A stretch of 64,000 bases of DNA. Origin: CAVVEQ01 sp963806635 (lineage in GTDB: Bacteria > Chloroflexota > Anaerolineae > Anaerolineales > Anaerolineaceae). The stretch's first letter is position 1. The number at the start of each line of letters is the position of its first letter. Made by a program: the position numbers and the translations under genes. The stretch covers positions 434,001 to 498,000 of the forward strand of contig CAWDZA010000015.1 in assembly GCA_963806635.1 (NCBI GenBank), written 5' to 3'. The notes beneath the pieces are model-generated. The model was given only the letters and a program-made list of their open reading frames with translations, was not told the origin of the DNA and made no database searches. Below, piece after piece: positions 17,028 through 26,178 of the stretch.

Positions 17028-18239
17028 ATGAATAATCAATCTTTCAGGGACGATTTTCCGGTTTTACAGGAAGAACGCAAAGGCAAGCCGATCGTCTATT
17101 TTGACAATGCCTGCCAAACGCTGCGCCCGGCTTCGGTGATCGAGGCAGTGGATGGCTATTACCGGCATTCATCCGCCTGCGTTGGCAGAAGCAATCATAA
17201 ACTGGCTGAAGAAGTAACCCGTGCCTGTGAAGAGTCCCGTTCCCGACTCGCCAAATTCCTGCACGTCTCCAAAAAAGAAGAGATCATTTTCACTCGCAAT
17301 ACCACCGAGGGGATCAACCTGGTGGCACACTCGTTTGATTTCAAGAAGGGGGATGTGGTTTTAATTTCCGACAAGGAACACAATTCAAACCTGATCCCCT
17401 GGCAGATGATTGCAAAAAGAGTTGGAATTGAAATCGGTATCATTCCGACTGGAAGCGATGGTCTGTTGGATCTTGATGAATATCGAAAAATGCTTAATCC
17501 AAGAGTCAAGCTGGTTTCGCTGGGAATGACCTCCAATCTGGATGGGGTGACCATCTCTTCGCGCGAAATCATCCAGGCAGCCCACAAGAACGGTACGCTG
17601 GTGTTGCTGGATGCTGCCCAATCAGTGCCGCACTTGTCCATCGACGTGCGCCAATTGGACGTGGATTTCCTCGCTTTTTCCGGACATAAAATGATGGGTC
17701 CATCCGGGATAGGGGTTCTATACGGAAAATATGCACATTTGGAAAAAATGGAACCTTTCCTTGTTGGCGGGGAGACGGTGGCCTATTCCACTTATTCGGA
17801 TTGCCATTTTTTGCCACCGCCAGAGAAATTTGAAGCCGGGCTGCAGAATTATGCCGGGATCATCGGGTTGGGTGCTGCGGTGGATTACCTTCAGAGAGTT
17901 GGGTTTGATGCCATCCGTAAGCAGGAGCAGCTGCTGAATTCCGCGTTAGGATCCCGGTTGGCTGAGATGCCGCGAGTCAAGATATTCGGCCCTGCCGACG
18001 CTGCGCTCCGGGGCGGGATTGTGAACTTCACCGTGGAAAAAGCGGACCACCACACCGTGGCTATCATGCTGGATCAGGTTGCGAATATCGCTGTGCGCTC
18101 AGGTCAACACTGTGTACACTCCTGGTTCAATTCACGCGGGATCGCGGGGTCCGTTCGGGCATCGTTTTATTTTTACAACACGCTCGCCGAAGTGGAAATT
18201 TTCCTAGAAACATTCCAGAAAATCATAAAGGTGGTTTAA
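17028..18239 (+). CDS. Cysteine desulfurase (class V aminotransferase, SufS/Csd type)
   Basis: This PLP enzyme moves sulfur from cysteine, as a persulfide, to Fe-S or other acceptors. The ATG at 17028 gives 403 residues beginning MNNQSFRDDFPVLQ, the natural start of the family; an in-frame start at 16971 lies in the promoter. PLP-binding K221 is in FSGHKMMGPSG, and the catalytic Cys is C362 in RSGQHCVH. An HNSNLIPW helix and the ARVAL-type C-terminus are present. No sufBCD or iscU is nearby. Two bases separate it from a DsbA-like gene, so a role together in thiol chemistry is possible but inferred. Confidence 0.9.
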   Translation: MNNQSFRDDFPVLQEERKGKPIVYFDNACQTLRPASVIEAVDGYYRHSSACVGRSNHKLAEEVTRACEESRSRLAKFLHVSKKEEIIFTRNTTEGINLVAHSFDFKKGDVVLISDKEHNSNLIPWQMIAKRVGIEIGIIPTGSDGLLDLDEYRKMLNPRVKLVSLGMTSNLDGVTISSREIIQAAHKNGTLVLLDAAQSVPHLSIDVRQLDVDFLAFSGHKMMGPSGIGVLYGKYAHLEKMEPFLVGGETVAYSTYSDCHFLPPPEKFEAGLQNYAGIIGLGAAVDYLQRVGFDAIRKQEQLLNSALGSRLAEMPRVKIFGPADAALRGGIVNFTVEKADHHTVAIMLDQVANIAVRSGQHCVHSWFNSRGIAGSVRASFYFYNTLAEVEIFLETFQKIIKVV

Positions 18240-18241
18240 GC

Positions 18242-19180
18242 ATGTTCTGTATCGCATCCTTCCTGGTTCTCTCCATTTTGGGAATTTTCAGCGCCAGCAA
18301 CCGGCAGCTTGCCCGCGAAGCGATGGATTGTGTCCTGCGGCGGGTTACCTTTCGACCCTGTAATACCGGTTTCGATCAGAAAATGAAAGCCAAACTGGTG
18401 GGCGGCGTGCTCACCCGGTCCGAGAGCGCGGCGTCTTTTATCAATAAAAATTTCGAGATACTTTCCTGGATATTCATTATCTTTTTCGCGGTGAGCAGTT
18501 TCTTCGCTGTGCGCGGTATTTATTACTATTACGTTTACGGCAGCTGCAACGGCTTGAATCAAACAGGATTTTGCGCTTTTGATCCAAAAGGGCAGAACAA
18601 CGCGGTTTCGGCAGCCCCACTGCAGTGTAAAGAAAATCCACCTACCGCGGCGGACCTCACCCTGAAGGATGTGGATTTATCTCTGTTTCCTCAAATCAAT
18701 AATGATTCCGAGGATACAGTGGTTTTCTTGGGATGCTATGCCTGTGATTATTCACGCAAAGCTTACCCGGTGATCATGAAACTGATCGATAATTTCCCGG
18801 TCAACTTTGTCTTTGCCCATTACCCCATCAAGGAAAACAGCGACTACAACAGCCTGGCAGGCGAATGTGTTACCCAGCAGGATCCACAAGCGCTGTGGAG
18901 ACTAAACGATATCCTGTTTTCAACCGAAAAAACGAACCTTTCAGATCCGACATTCATCCAGAAAAAGGTTGTTGATTTAGGAGTTGACCTTCCGACCTTC
19001 CTAAAATGTGTTGAGGATCCAGCGACTGAAGCCAAGGTGAAAAATCAGATCGCAAACATAACTAAAACTGGCATTTTTGGTACTCCCACCGTGTTTATAA
19101 ACGGGAAACCGCTCGTGGGACCGAAACCTTACCGGGTGTATGCGATCAGCCTGGCGGGTTTATTCTACTGGTTGAAGTGA
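18242..19180 (+). CDS. Membrane-anchored DsbA-like thioredoxin-fold protein
   Basis: This 312-residue protein has an N-terminal hydrophobic stretch (residues 1-20), a basic loop with several Cys, a second membrane segment at about 77-100 and an extracellular C-terminal thioredoxin-fold domain. The active site is CYAC (GCYACDYSRKAYP) and the cis-Pro loop is GTPTVFING, both DsbA/DsbG-type. It likely catalyses thiol-disulfide exchange outside the membrane. It begins two bases after the desulfurase stop. No DsbB or VKOR partner is visible in the window. Confidence 0.82.
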   Translation: MFCIASFLVLSILGIFSASNRQLAREAMDCVLRRVTFRPCNTGFDQKMKAKLVGGVLTRSESAASFINKNFEILSWIFIIFFAVSSFFAVRGIYYYYVYGSCNGLNQTGFCAFDPKGQNNAVSAAPLQCKENPPTAADLTLKDVDLSLFPQINNDSEDTVVFLGCYACDYSRKAYPVIMKLIDNFPVNFVFAHYPIKENSDYNSLAGECVTQQDPQALWRLNDILFSTEKTNLSDPTFIQKKVVDLGVDLPTFLKCVEDPATEAKVKNQIANITKTGIFGTPTVFINGKPLVGPKPYRVYAISLAGLFYWLK

Positions 19181-19239
19181 TATTCAAAACCAGGAAAGGC
19201 GAAGATAATCCGATTCAAGTAAGTTTTGGTTGATTATTG

Positions 19240-19245
19240 TATAAT
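19240..19245 (+). promoter_or_regulatory. -10 element of the pdhABC operon
   Basis: A perfect TATAAT lies 38 bases before ATG 19283. The -35 region is poor. A GGAGGG ribosome-binding site lies at 19272-19277. Confidence 0.5.
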
Positions 19246-19282
19246 CTATTCGGACTGTAATACTCCCATTTGGAGGGAATCT

Positions 19283-20245
19283 ATGGAGAAGAAAGAACTT
19301 TTAGGCCTCTACCATCAGATGGTTCTGATACGGCGCGTGGAAGAATCGGCCGCTGAACTTTACCAGCAGGGTAAAATTGGCGGTTTTTTGCATCTTTATA
19401 TTGGCCAGGAAGCTGTCAGCACAGGGTTGATCGCGGCACGCAAACTTCAGGATCGGGTGATCACAGCCTACCGTGACCACGGGGTGGCGATCAACTGCGG
19501 TATCCCCGCCCGCCAGGTGGTGGCGGAGCTTTTGGGCAAGGCAACCGGGATCTCCAAGGGCAAGGGCGGCTCGATGCACATGGCGGATGTGAACCGTAAC
19601 TTCTGGGGGGGGCACGCCATTGTGGGCGCCCACTTACCCCTGGCAGCGGGGCTGGCCCTGGGCGACCAGTATCAAAAGACAGATGGGGTCACCATCTGCA
19701 TGTTCGGGGATGGAGCAAGTAATATTGGTTTTTTCCATGAAGCGCTGAATCTTTCCAAGGTTTGGAAATTACCCGTTCTGTGGGTATGTGAGAACAACCA
19801 GTACGGAATGGGTACGGCGATCGACCGCGCCTCGGCGGTTTCTGAGATCGTCCAGAAAGCCTGCGGGTATGGCATGAAAGCAGACCAGGAAAACGGCATG
19901 GACGTGCTTGCAGTATATGAAAAAGCCCACGAGATGATCGAACGAATCCGGGGCGGGGAAGGCCCCATGTTTTTGGAGTATATGACTTACCGTTTTCGCG
20001 GGCATTCCATGGGCGACCCCGAAAGGTACCGCAAGAGCGATGAGGTCAAAAGGTGGGAAAAGGACGATCCCATCGGCATATTCAATGATCACCTGGTCAA
20101 GAACAAGGTAATCTCGGAAGCCGGTTTGAAGAAGATCGAGCAGGAGGTGGAAGCAGAAGTGGCTGACGCTGTCCGCTTTGCCGAGGAAAGCCCGGAACCT
20201 GCTGCCGAAGAATTATTCACCGATATTTACGCGCAGGGAGGGTGA
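19283..20245 (+). CDS. pdhA: Pyruvate dehydrogenase E1 component, alpha subunit
   Basis: This is the thiamine-diphosphate subunit that decarboxylates pyruvate and passes the acetyl group to E2. The ATG at 19283 has GGAGGG upstream and gives 320 residues beginning MEKKELLGLYHQM. The TPP motif starts GDGASN and ends with ENNQ, and KGKGGSMHM precedes it. Length and sequence fit the heterotetrameric E1alpha group. It is three bases from pdhB. A branched-chain or acetoin dehydrogenase is a possible alternative, since these families are close. Confidence 0.92.
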   Translation: MEKKELLGLYHQMVLIRRVEESAAELYQQGKIGGFLHLYIGQEAVSTGLIAARKLQDRVITAYRDHGVAINCGIPARQVVAELLGKATGISKGKGGSMHMADVNRNFWGGHAIVGAHLPLAAGLALGDQYQKTDGVTICMFGDGASNIGFFHEALNLSKVWKLPVLWVCENNQYGMGTAIDRASAVSEIVQKACGYGMKADQENGMDVLAVYEKAHEMIERIRGGEGPMFLEYMTYRFRGHSMGDPERYRKSDEVKRWEKDDPIGIFNDHLVKNKVISEAGLKKIEQEVEAEVADAVRFAEESPEPAAEELFTDIYAQGG

Positions 20246-20248
20246 GAT

Positions 20249-21220
20249 ATGGCTCTGATAACGATGCGGGAAGCAATCTCCCAGGCGCTCTGGGAGGAAA
20301 TGGAGCGGGACCCCAAGGTTTTCATCCTGGGCGAGGAAGTCGGTGTTTGGGGCGGAACATATGCTGTAACGAAAGGGTTTTATGATCATTTTGGTGCCGA
20401 TAGGGTGAAGGACACCCCAATCTCCGAGGCGGCTATTGTGGGGGCAGCAATTGGCTCCGCAATGACTGGTCTGCGCCCGGTTGCGGAATTAATGACCATC
20501 AACTTCGCATTTGTAGCCATGGACCATATTGTTAATGAGGCTGCCAAACTGCATTATATGTTCGGGGGGCAATTCAAGCTGCCCCTGGTGATCCGCACGG
20601 TGGGCGGCGGTGGCAGACAATTAGGCGCCACCCACAGCCAGGTGCCGGACGCGATCTTTGCACATTTCCCAGGCTTGAAGGTGGTTGCCCCCGGAACCCC
20701 CGCAGACGCCAAAGGTTTACTGAAAGAAGCCATTCGATCCGATGACCCCATCCTTTTCATCGAAGAGGCTACGCTTTACCAGGTGCGGGGAGAAGTGCCG
20801 GATGGGGATTTCACCATGCCGATCGGTAAATCGACCATCGCCCGGGCGGGTAAAGATGCAACGATCGTCACCTACAGCAAAGAAGTGGATAACTCCATGA
20901 AGGCAGCGGAGATACTTGCCCAGGAGGGCATTGAGGTTGAGATCGTCGATCTGCGTTCGCTGCGACCGCTGGATATGGGTCCGGTGATCGAATCCTTCAA
21001 GAAAACCAACCGGGCGGTGATCGTTGAGGAAGGCTGGATGTCCTACGGGGTTGGCTCGGAGGTGGCATCCAGGATCTATGAAACTGCCTTCGATTATGTG
21101 GATGCGCCGGTGAAGCGGGTTGCCCAAAAGGAAGTGCCTTTGCCGTATAACCGCACCCTTGAACAAATGGCTCTGCCGCAAGTGGAAGATATTGTTAATG
21201 CGGTCCGGGAGGTGCTGTGA
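20249..21220 (+). CDS. pdhB: Pyruvate dehydrogenase E1 component, beta subunit
   Basis: E1beta completes the TPP site together with PdhA. The 323-residue protein has the conserved EEVGVWGGTYAVTKGF start and the GAAIGSAMTGLRPVAELM core, with the C-terminal transketolase domain (EEGWMSYGVG). Its stop overlaps the E2 start. The gene order alpha-beta-E2 is standard. No E3 (lipoamide dehydrogenase) is in the window. Confidence 0.95.
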   Translation: MALITMREAISQALWEEMERDPKVFILGEEVGVWGGTYAVTKGFYDHFGADRVKDTPISEAAIVGAAIGSAMTGLRPVAELMTINFAFVAMDHIVNEAAKLHYMFGGQFKLPLVIRTVGGGGRQLGATHSQVPDAIFAHFPGLKVVAPGTPADAKGLLKEAIRSDDPILFIEEATLYQVRGEVPDGDFTMPIGKSTIARAGKDATIVTYSKEVDNSMKAAEILAQEGIEVEIVDLRSLRPLDMGPVIESFKKTNRAVIVEEGWMSYGVGSEVASRIYETAFDYVDAPVKRVAQKEVPLPYNRTLEQMALPQVEDIVNAVREVL

Positions 21221-22530
21221 TGGCTGAGATGGTGACGATGCCAAAACTTGGATTCGATATGGCTGAAGGCACCCTGGTGCGCTGGGTGATCGCGGAAGGG
21301 CAACCGGTGCAAAAAGGTGCGGTGCTGGCGGAAATAGAAACGGATAAAGCGACTGTTGAAGTGGAAAGCTCATTCGGCGGGGTGGTTTTCAAGCATCTAG
21401 TCGAACAGGGAGCAATCGTTCCAGTGGGGAAGCCTATCGCTGTGATCGCCGCGGAAGGTGAAAAGGTGGAACCATCCTTCTGGCAATCCAAGGGATCGAC
21501 TGCACCGATGGCGCCGGAAAAATCATCCGCGTCGGTTTCCCAGGAAAAAACCGAAACCGAGCCTGTAATTTCAAAAGAACCTGCAGCTCAAGTATCAACT
21601 CAGATCGAGCCGTCAGCGATTAAAGCATCCCCATTGGCAAAAAAGATCGCCCGTGAACAAAAGGTAGACCTCGGTCAGGTGACAGGTTCCGGCCCCGAAG
21701 GAAGGATTGTTCGCCGGGATGTGGAAGCTGCCCTGAAAACTTTGCAGCTAACCCCCACATTGGCAACCGGAAAGACTGCTCAGGCACACAAGACTACGGC
21801 AGCCAGCCCCATTCTGGATTTTCGGGCTGCACCTATTCCCCCTGACGAAAAGATCCAGTTGAACCGCCTGCGAGCGGCCATCGGGCGGCGGATGGGGGAA
21901 TCCAAGCAACAAGTACCGCATTTTTATATCACCCGGGATTACCAAGTAGACGATCTTCTGGATTTACGCGAGCAATGGAATCAGATCGCGGGAGAGGAAA
22001 ACCGGCTTTCCATAAATGACTTTATTGTCAAAGCTGCTGCGTTAAGCCTGCGCAAGTTCCCGAACCTCAACGCTTCCCTGGTGGGAGATGCGATCCTGCG
22101 ACATGGACATGCGAACATCGGTGTAGCTGTCGCGGTTCCAGGCGGGTTGCTAACGGTCGTATGCAAGGACGCCGACCAGAAATCGCTGCCAGCGATCGGA
22201 CGCGAAATCCGCGAAATGGCTGCCCGGGCTCGTGAAGGCAAGGTGCGTCCAGAGGATATCGAAGGTTCCACATTTTCCATCAGCAACCTGGGGATGTACG
22301 ACGTCGAGAACTTCGCTGCCATCATCAATCCACCGGAAGCAGCCATCCTGGCGGTGGGTGCCGCCCGCGAAGTGGCAGCTGTTCAAGATGGCGAGATCAT
22401 CCTGTGCAAAATGATGAAAATTACCATTTCCGCCGATCACAGGGTTACGGATGGGGCGGAAGCCGCCCAGTTCATGCAATGGCTAGGGGAATTCCTTTCT
22501 GCACCGTTGGGATTATTAACGATCGTTTGA
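21220..22530 (+). CDS. pdhC: Dihydrolipoamide acetyltransferase (E2)
   Basis: This is the acetyltransferase core of the pyruvate dehydrogenase complex. Domains in order are one lipoyl domain with K43 in ETDKATVEV, a Pro/Ala/Glu-rich linker, a peripheral-subunit-binding domain (ASPLAKKIAREQ...EGRIVRRDVEAAL), and the catalytic domain ending in DHRVTDGA with catalytic H407. The ATG at 21220 lies six bases after GGAGGT; a GTG at 21217 is too close to it. It gives 436 residues. A strong terminator follows. Confidence 0.95.
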   Translation: MAEMVTMPKLGFDMAEGTLVRWVIAEGQPVQKGAVLAEIETDKATVEVESSFGGVVFKHLVEQGAIVPVGKPIAVIAAEGEKVEPSFWQSKGSTAPMAPEKSSASVSQEKTETEPVISKEPAAQVSTQIEPSAIKASPLAKKIAREQKVDLGQVTGSGPEGRIVRRDVEAALKTLQLTPTLATGKTAQAHKTTAASPILDFRAAPIPPDEKIQLNRLRAAIGRRMGESKQQVPHFYITRDYQVDDLLDLREQWNQIAGEENRLSINDFIVKAAALSLRKFPNLNASLVGDAILRHGHANIGVAVAVPGGLLTVVCKDADQKSLPAIGREIREMAARAREGKVRPEDIEGSTFSISNLGMYDVENFAAIINPPEAAILAVGAAREVAAVQDGEIILCKMMKITISADHRVTDGAEAAQFMQWLGEFLSAPLGLLTIV

Positions 22531-22545
22531 GGAAGCAGCGTACCC

Positions 22546-22574
22546 AACCATCCGGTCCCCCGGATGGTTTTTTT
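22546..22574 (+). terminator. Intrinsic terminator of pdhABC
   Basis: A 10-bp perfect stem (AACCATCCGG, loop TCCC, CCGGATGGTT) is followed by TTTTT. Its end overlaps the last bases of the convergent transglycosylase gene. Confidence 0.93.
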
Positions 22575-24966
22575 AGGAGGGATTGCGCTGATAGATCATA
22601 TTGTAAATATTCAGAAATTCCCCGATCTGCAACAGGTAATTACGGGTTTCATCGTAACGGATGATCTCCAGAAATAAATCGCTATCCCCGCCCGCGAGCT
22701 CCAGCCATTTCTGGGCATTCCCCGGGCCGGCGTTATAAGCCGCCAGCGACGCGCCTAGATTCCCGTCCAAATAATCGCGCTGGACCATCAGATACCGTGT
22801 TCCAAGGGTGATATTGACATCCGGGCGATAGAGATCGGCTGCCTTGAAATCGGGCGGCCAGTTGATGTTGCCAGCCATTTCCTCCCCGGTGGCCGGCATC
22901 AACTGCATCAAGCCCATGGCTCCGGCGGATGAACCAGCCCGGCTCTGAAACATACTTTCCTGACGGATCAGACTAAAAAGGAGCAGGGGATTGATATTGG
23001 CGTTCTGGCCCGCGAGCGTGACCAAATCCCGGAAGTATGGACTGAACCGGACGTGGCTGAAATAGGCGGGAGCAGTGAGCGAAGTCTCATCATTCAGGTT
23101 GGCCAGGTTGAGAATTTGTCGGGCGCTGAAAATGGCATCGCGATACATACGCAATTTCATGAATTCCGGGATCAGACGAAAGTTCGCAACCGGGTCGGTC
23201 GCGTAGGTCTGACGCAAGGTTTCGAACTCCGCAGCTGCCAAATTGAATTCACCCAGCTGCCAGAAGAACACTCCGCGTTGATAATTGGGATCGCTTGCGA
23301 TCGAGTCAAGGGAATCCACATCGAGCGCTGGATCAAGGTTGAAAGTGGAGGTCATCCATTCTTTTGCCTGGGCACGCTCGCTAACAAGATCGAAGCCGAG
23401 GTCGTAATTGGTTGAAACAGTAAAGGGCTCTTCATTCAGGATCTTTTGACGGGACCGGATGCCATAATAACCGGTGGGGTCAACCCGCGCGGCTGTTTCC
23501 CAGGAGGTAAGGGCGGATGCCAGATCGTTTTTCGCAGCCTGGGTTTTACCGATCCAGAAATAGGCTTCAGATTGGGTCTCCGCATCTGTGCCGAGCACGG
23601 CAGTGCGTTGAAAATCCAGAAGTGCCTGGTCGAAATTCCCAAGGCGGTAATAGGTGATCCCGGAGAGGAAGAGGGCCCGCAAGCTGATCTCGGATCCTGG
23701 GTATTCGTCGATCAACCGAGACCAGGTGGCAGCCGCTTGTGTTAGCAGCCCGCCTCGCTCCTGAATACGCCCGGCGTCAAAGAGGAATTGGGGCGCCTCA
23801 GTGGCATCCGGGACTTCAGCTATGAAATCAAGCAAGGTTTGAGCGCCTTCGGCATATTTATCCAGATATGCCCATTGCGTGGTGGATTTTTCTTCCCAAG
23901 CCAGGTTCCAAAACCGGTCACCTTTGTGGTCGCGGATAAGCGCATCCAGCTCGTCGATCGCCCCTTCGTTGTTTTCCATCGCCCGCAAGGAAAGCGCTTT
24001 GTAATAATGCCCGGCAGCCTCATGCGCGGGGTTATCGGTAAGATAACGGTTAAGTGCATCCAGGGCATATCCATATTGCTCAGCGTAGTAATCCACAATG
24101 CCCCGGTTCAGTTCATCCACCGGAATATTGTCATTCACAAGTTGCACCAGGCCGGTGTAGGTATCAAATGAACGCGGGTAATTATTTACCGAATCTTGAA
24201 ACCGGGCGTACGCCTGTTCAGGCAGTCCGAGACTTAAATAAGAGTCTCCGATGAGCAAGTTGGCTGAGGCGCGGGTGTAGTCAGATTGGGTGGAATTAAG
24301 CAGATCGGAAAGAACCCGGATGGCTTCGGTATCATTCTTAAGTGCCTGGTACCTTTGGCCGATCTTGATCCCGAGCTTATTTGCATCGCCAGGGGGATTC
24401 GCAGCGATGGCGGATTGATATGCGGATATGGCGCTCAGACTATCGCCAGCGTTGCTGAAGGAATCTCCGATGAGCTCGAAAAGATAATCATCAATAATTC
24501 CAGGCCGGGCAGATTGTAGCGAAGAATATGCTGCGGCTGCGGATGCATAATCCTGCCGCGATTCGTAGCATTTTCCGGCGAAAAAATTCGAAAGCGCTGC
24601 CGGTTGAGTACCCGGGAACTGGGCGATGATCTGCTGGTGGGATTGAATAACGGCTTCACTGTTTCCCTCCTCATAAGCAGTTTTGATCAACCCAAGCAAG
24701 GCTGCGGATTGGGTTTCTGCGTCATCGGCTTCGGCGAGGGCTTGCTGGTAACCACTCCGTGCGTCATCATAGTAACCCACGAAGAAGGACTCATCTGCAG
24801 CTGTCACCCGCATGGCTGGCAGCGGGGTGGGGGTGGGGAGCGGTGTGGGATCAGCGGGAAGTGCAGTTGCCTCTGCCAGGGGAGCTGGCCCACTCCCAGT
24901 GTCCGGGCGGACAGAACAGGCGGATAAAATGAGGATTGTGAGTCCGGTAAAAACGAATATTCTCAT
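22573..24966 (-). CDS. TPR-containing soluble lytic transglycosylase lipoprotein
   Basis: This 797-residue lipoprotein cleaves peptidoglycan glycan strands with formation of anhydromuramic acid. The signal peptide ends in a lipobox LSAC at about residue 16, then a Pro/Thr linker. Residues about 55-620 form a helical superhelix with many TPR-like repeats, similar to Slt70. The C-terminal SLT domain has the catalytic Glu in LIRQESMF, then GAMGLMQLMPATG and AAYNAGPGNAQKW. It faces the cell exterior. It is alone on the minus strand, divergent from mtnA. Confidence 0.93.
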   Translation of the reverse strand: MRIFVFTGLTILILSACSVRPDTGSGPAPLAEATALPADPTPLPTPTPLPAMRVTAADESFFVGYYDDARSGYQQALAEADDAETQSAALLGLIKTAYEEGNSEAVIQSHQQIIAQFPGTQPAALSNFFAGKCYESRQDYASAAAAYSSLQSARPGIIDDYLFELIGDSFSNAGDSLSAISAYQSAIAANPPGDANKLGIKIGQRYQALKNDTEAIRVLSDLLNSTQSDYTRASANLLIGDSYLSLGLPEQAYARFQDSVNNYPRSFDTYTGLVQLVNDNIPVDELNRGIVDYYAEQYGYALDALNRYLTDNPAHEAAGHYYKALSLRAMENNEGAIDELDALIRDHKGDRFWNLAWEEKSTTQWAYLDKYAEGAQTLLDFIAEVPDATEAPQFLFDAGRIQERGGLLTQAAATWSRLIDEYPGSEISLRALFLSGITYYRLGNFDQALLDFQRTAVLGTDAETQSEAYFWIGKTQAAKNDLASALTSWETAARVDPTGYYGIRSRQKILNEEPFTVSTNYDLGFDLVSERAQAKEWMTSTFNLDPALDVDSLDSIASDPNYQRGVFFWQLGEFNLAAAEFETLRQTYATDPVANFRLIPEFMKLRMYRDAIFSARQILNLANLNDETSLTAPAYFSHVRFSPYFRDLVTLAGQNANINPLLLFSLIRQESMFQSRAGSSAGAMGLMQLMPATGEEMAGNINWPPDFKAADLYRPDVNITLGTRYLMVQRDYLDGNLGASLAAYNAGPGNAQKWLELAGGDSDLFLEIIRYDETRNYLLQIGEFLNIYNMIYQRNPS

Positions 24967-25032
24967 GGGAGGCTTATAATGGATGAAATATATCGTGTCA
25001 AGTGCGCCATTAATGGATTTTCATCTCCTGCT

Positions 25033-25061
25033 TTGACAAACCGAAAGACCCATGTTAAACT
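25033..25061 (+). promoter_or_regulatory. Promoter of the mtnA-ahcY cluster
   Basis: TTGACA at 25033-25038, a 17-base spacer and TAAACT at 25056-25061, with TG at 25053-25054 as an extended -10. The element closely resembles the glnA promoter at 31593-31620. Confidence 0.75.
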
Positions 25062-25077
25062 TCATGAATCTTTAACC

Positions 25078-25101
25078 TGACGCTCTCAGCCGAGGGCGTC
25101 A
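25078..25101 (+). other. Leader hairpin upstream of mtnA
   Basis: A 10-bp stem (TGACGCTCTC, loop AGCC, GAGGGCGTCA, one G-T pair) lies between the promoter and ATG 25111. It has no T run, so it is not a classic terminator. I do not see a SAM riboswitch sequence. Confidence 0.5.
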
Positions 25102-25110
25102 TTTGATGTA

Positions 25111-26178
25111 ATGACCATGCGAACAATCTATTGGGATACGGCCAATAACCAGGTAAAAACAATTGATCAGCGGGAACTCCCCGGGAAGCTGGTTTGGGTT
25201 TCCCTAAGAACCGGAAAAGAAGTTGCAGATGCGATCCAGGGGATGGTCATTCGCGGTGCGCCGGTGATTGGCGCAGCGGGAGCTTATGGCATCGTGCTGG
25301 ATGCCTTCCAAAGCCATGCGAACACCCTTGTGGAATTAGCAGCTGAGTTGGCTGGTTCGAGGCGAACATTGCAGACTGCCAGGCCGACTGCGGTGAACCT
25401 GCGCTGGGCGCTTTCCCGCATGGATCGTATTTTCACTGCCTTCGACGGCACGCTGGAAGGAATGCGTAATTTGCTCTTGGAAGAAGCCGAACGCATTGCC
25501 GAGGAGGATATCCAGACCAGCAAACAGATGGCGGCCTTTGGGAGCACAGTTATTGAAGATGGTGATGTGATCATCCATCACTGCAATACCGGATCCCTTG
25601 CTACTGTGGAGGGTGGCACGGCACTGGGTGCGATCATGGCAGCCTGGAAACAGGGGAAACGGCTCAAGGTGCTGGTGGATGAAACCCGCCCGCTTTTACA
25701 AGGCGCACGTTTGACCGCCTGGGAATTGCAACAGGCTGGCATCCCCTTCGAGATCATCTGCGATGGCGCGGCAGGTTATTTTTTACAGAAGCGCCTAGCC
25801 ACGAAAGTATTGTTCGGCGCTGACCGCGTGGCTGCCAATGGTGATTTAGCCAACAAAATTGGCACTTATATGCTCGCAAATGCTGCGAAAGCCAACGCCA
25901 TCCCGGTTTATGCGGTTTTCCCAATTTCCAGCATTGATCCCGCATGTGTTAACGGTGAGCAAATCGAAATCGAGTTCCGAGGGGAACAGGAAGTACTCGA
26001 TCTTGTACTGCTGGGGAAAAAGACTTCACCGGAAGGTGCGCATGCTTTGAATCCAGCGTTCGATATTACCCCAAATCATTTGATCACCGCCTGGATAACC
26101 GACAGGGGTATCATATATCCGCCGTTCAATATGGATTCACCTGAGAATCCGGGCAATTTGGAAGGAATTACAAAATGA
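25111..26178 (+). CDS. mtnA: S-methyl-5-thioribose-1-phosphate isomerase
   Basis: The enzyme isomerises methylthioribose-1-phosphate to the ribulose form in methionine salvage. The 355-residue protein belongs to the eIF2B-related family. It shows RGAPVIGAAGAYG near the N-terminus, the catalytic Cys in HHCNTGSLATVEGGTALG and the Asp region GADRVAANGDLANKIGTY. Two ATG codons (25111, 25117) are possible. Its stop overlaps the downstream kinase by four bases. Other mtn genes are absent from the window, so the downstream route is not visible here. Confidence 0.95.
   Translation: MTMRTIYWDTANNQVKTIDQRELPGKLVWVSLRTGKEVADAIQGMVIRGAPVIGAAGAYGIVLDAFQSHANTLVELAAELAGSRRTLQTARPTAVNLRWALSRMDRIFTAFDGTLEGMRNLLLEEAERIAEEDIQTSKQMAAFGSTVIEDGDVIIHHCNTGSLATVEGGTALGAIMAAWKQGKRLKVLVDETRPLLQGARLTAWELQQAGIPFEIICDGAAGYFLQKRLATKVLFGADRVAANGDLANKIGTYMLANAAKANAIPVYAVFPISSIDPACVNGEQIEIEFRGEQEVLDLVLLGKKTSPEGAHALNPAFDITPNHLITAWITDRGIIYPPFNMDSPENPGNLEGITK

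Noticed and set aside
24967..25110. SAM or SAH riboswitch before the mtnA-ahcY cluster
   Set aside because: Only one simple hairpin is present; no riboswitch core or transcription terminator is seen.
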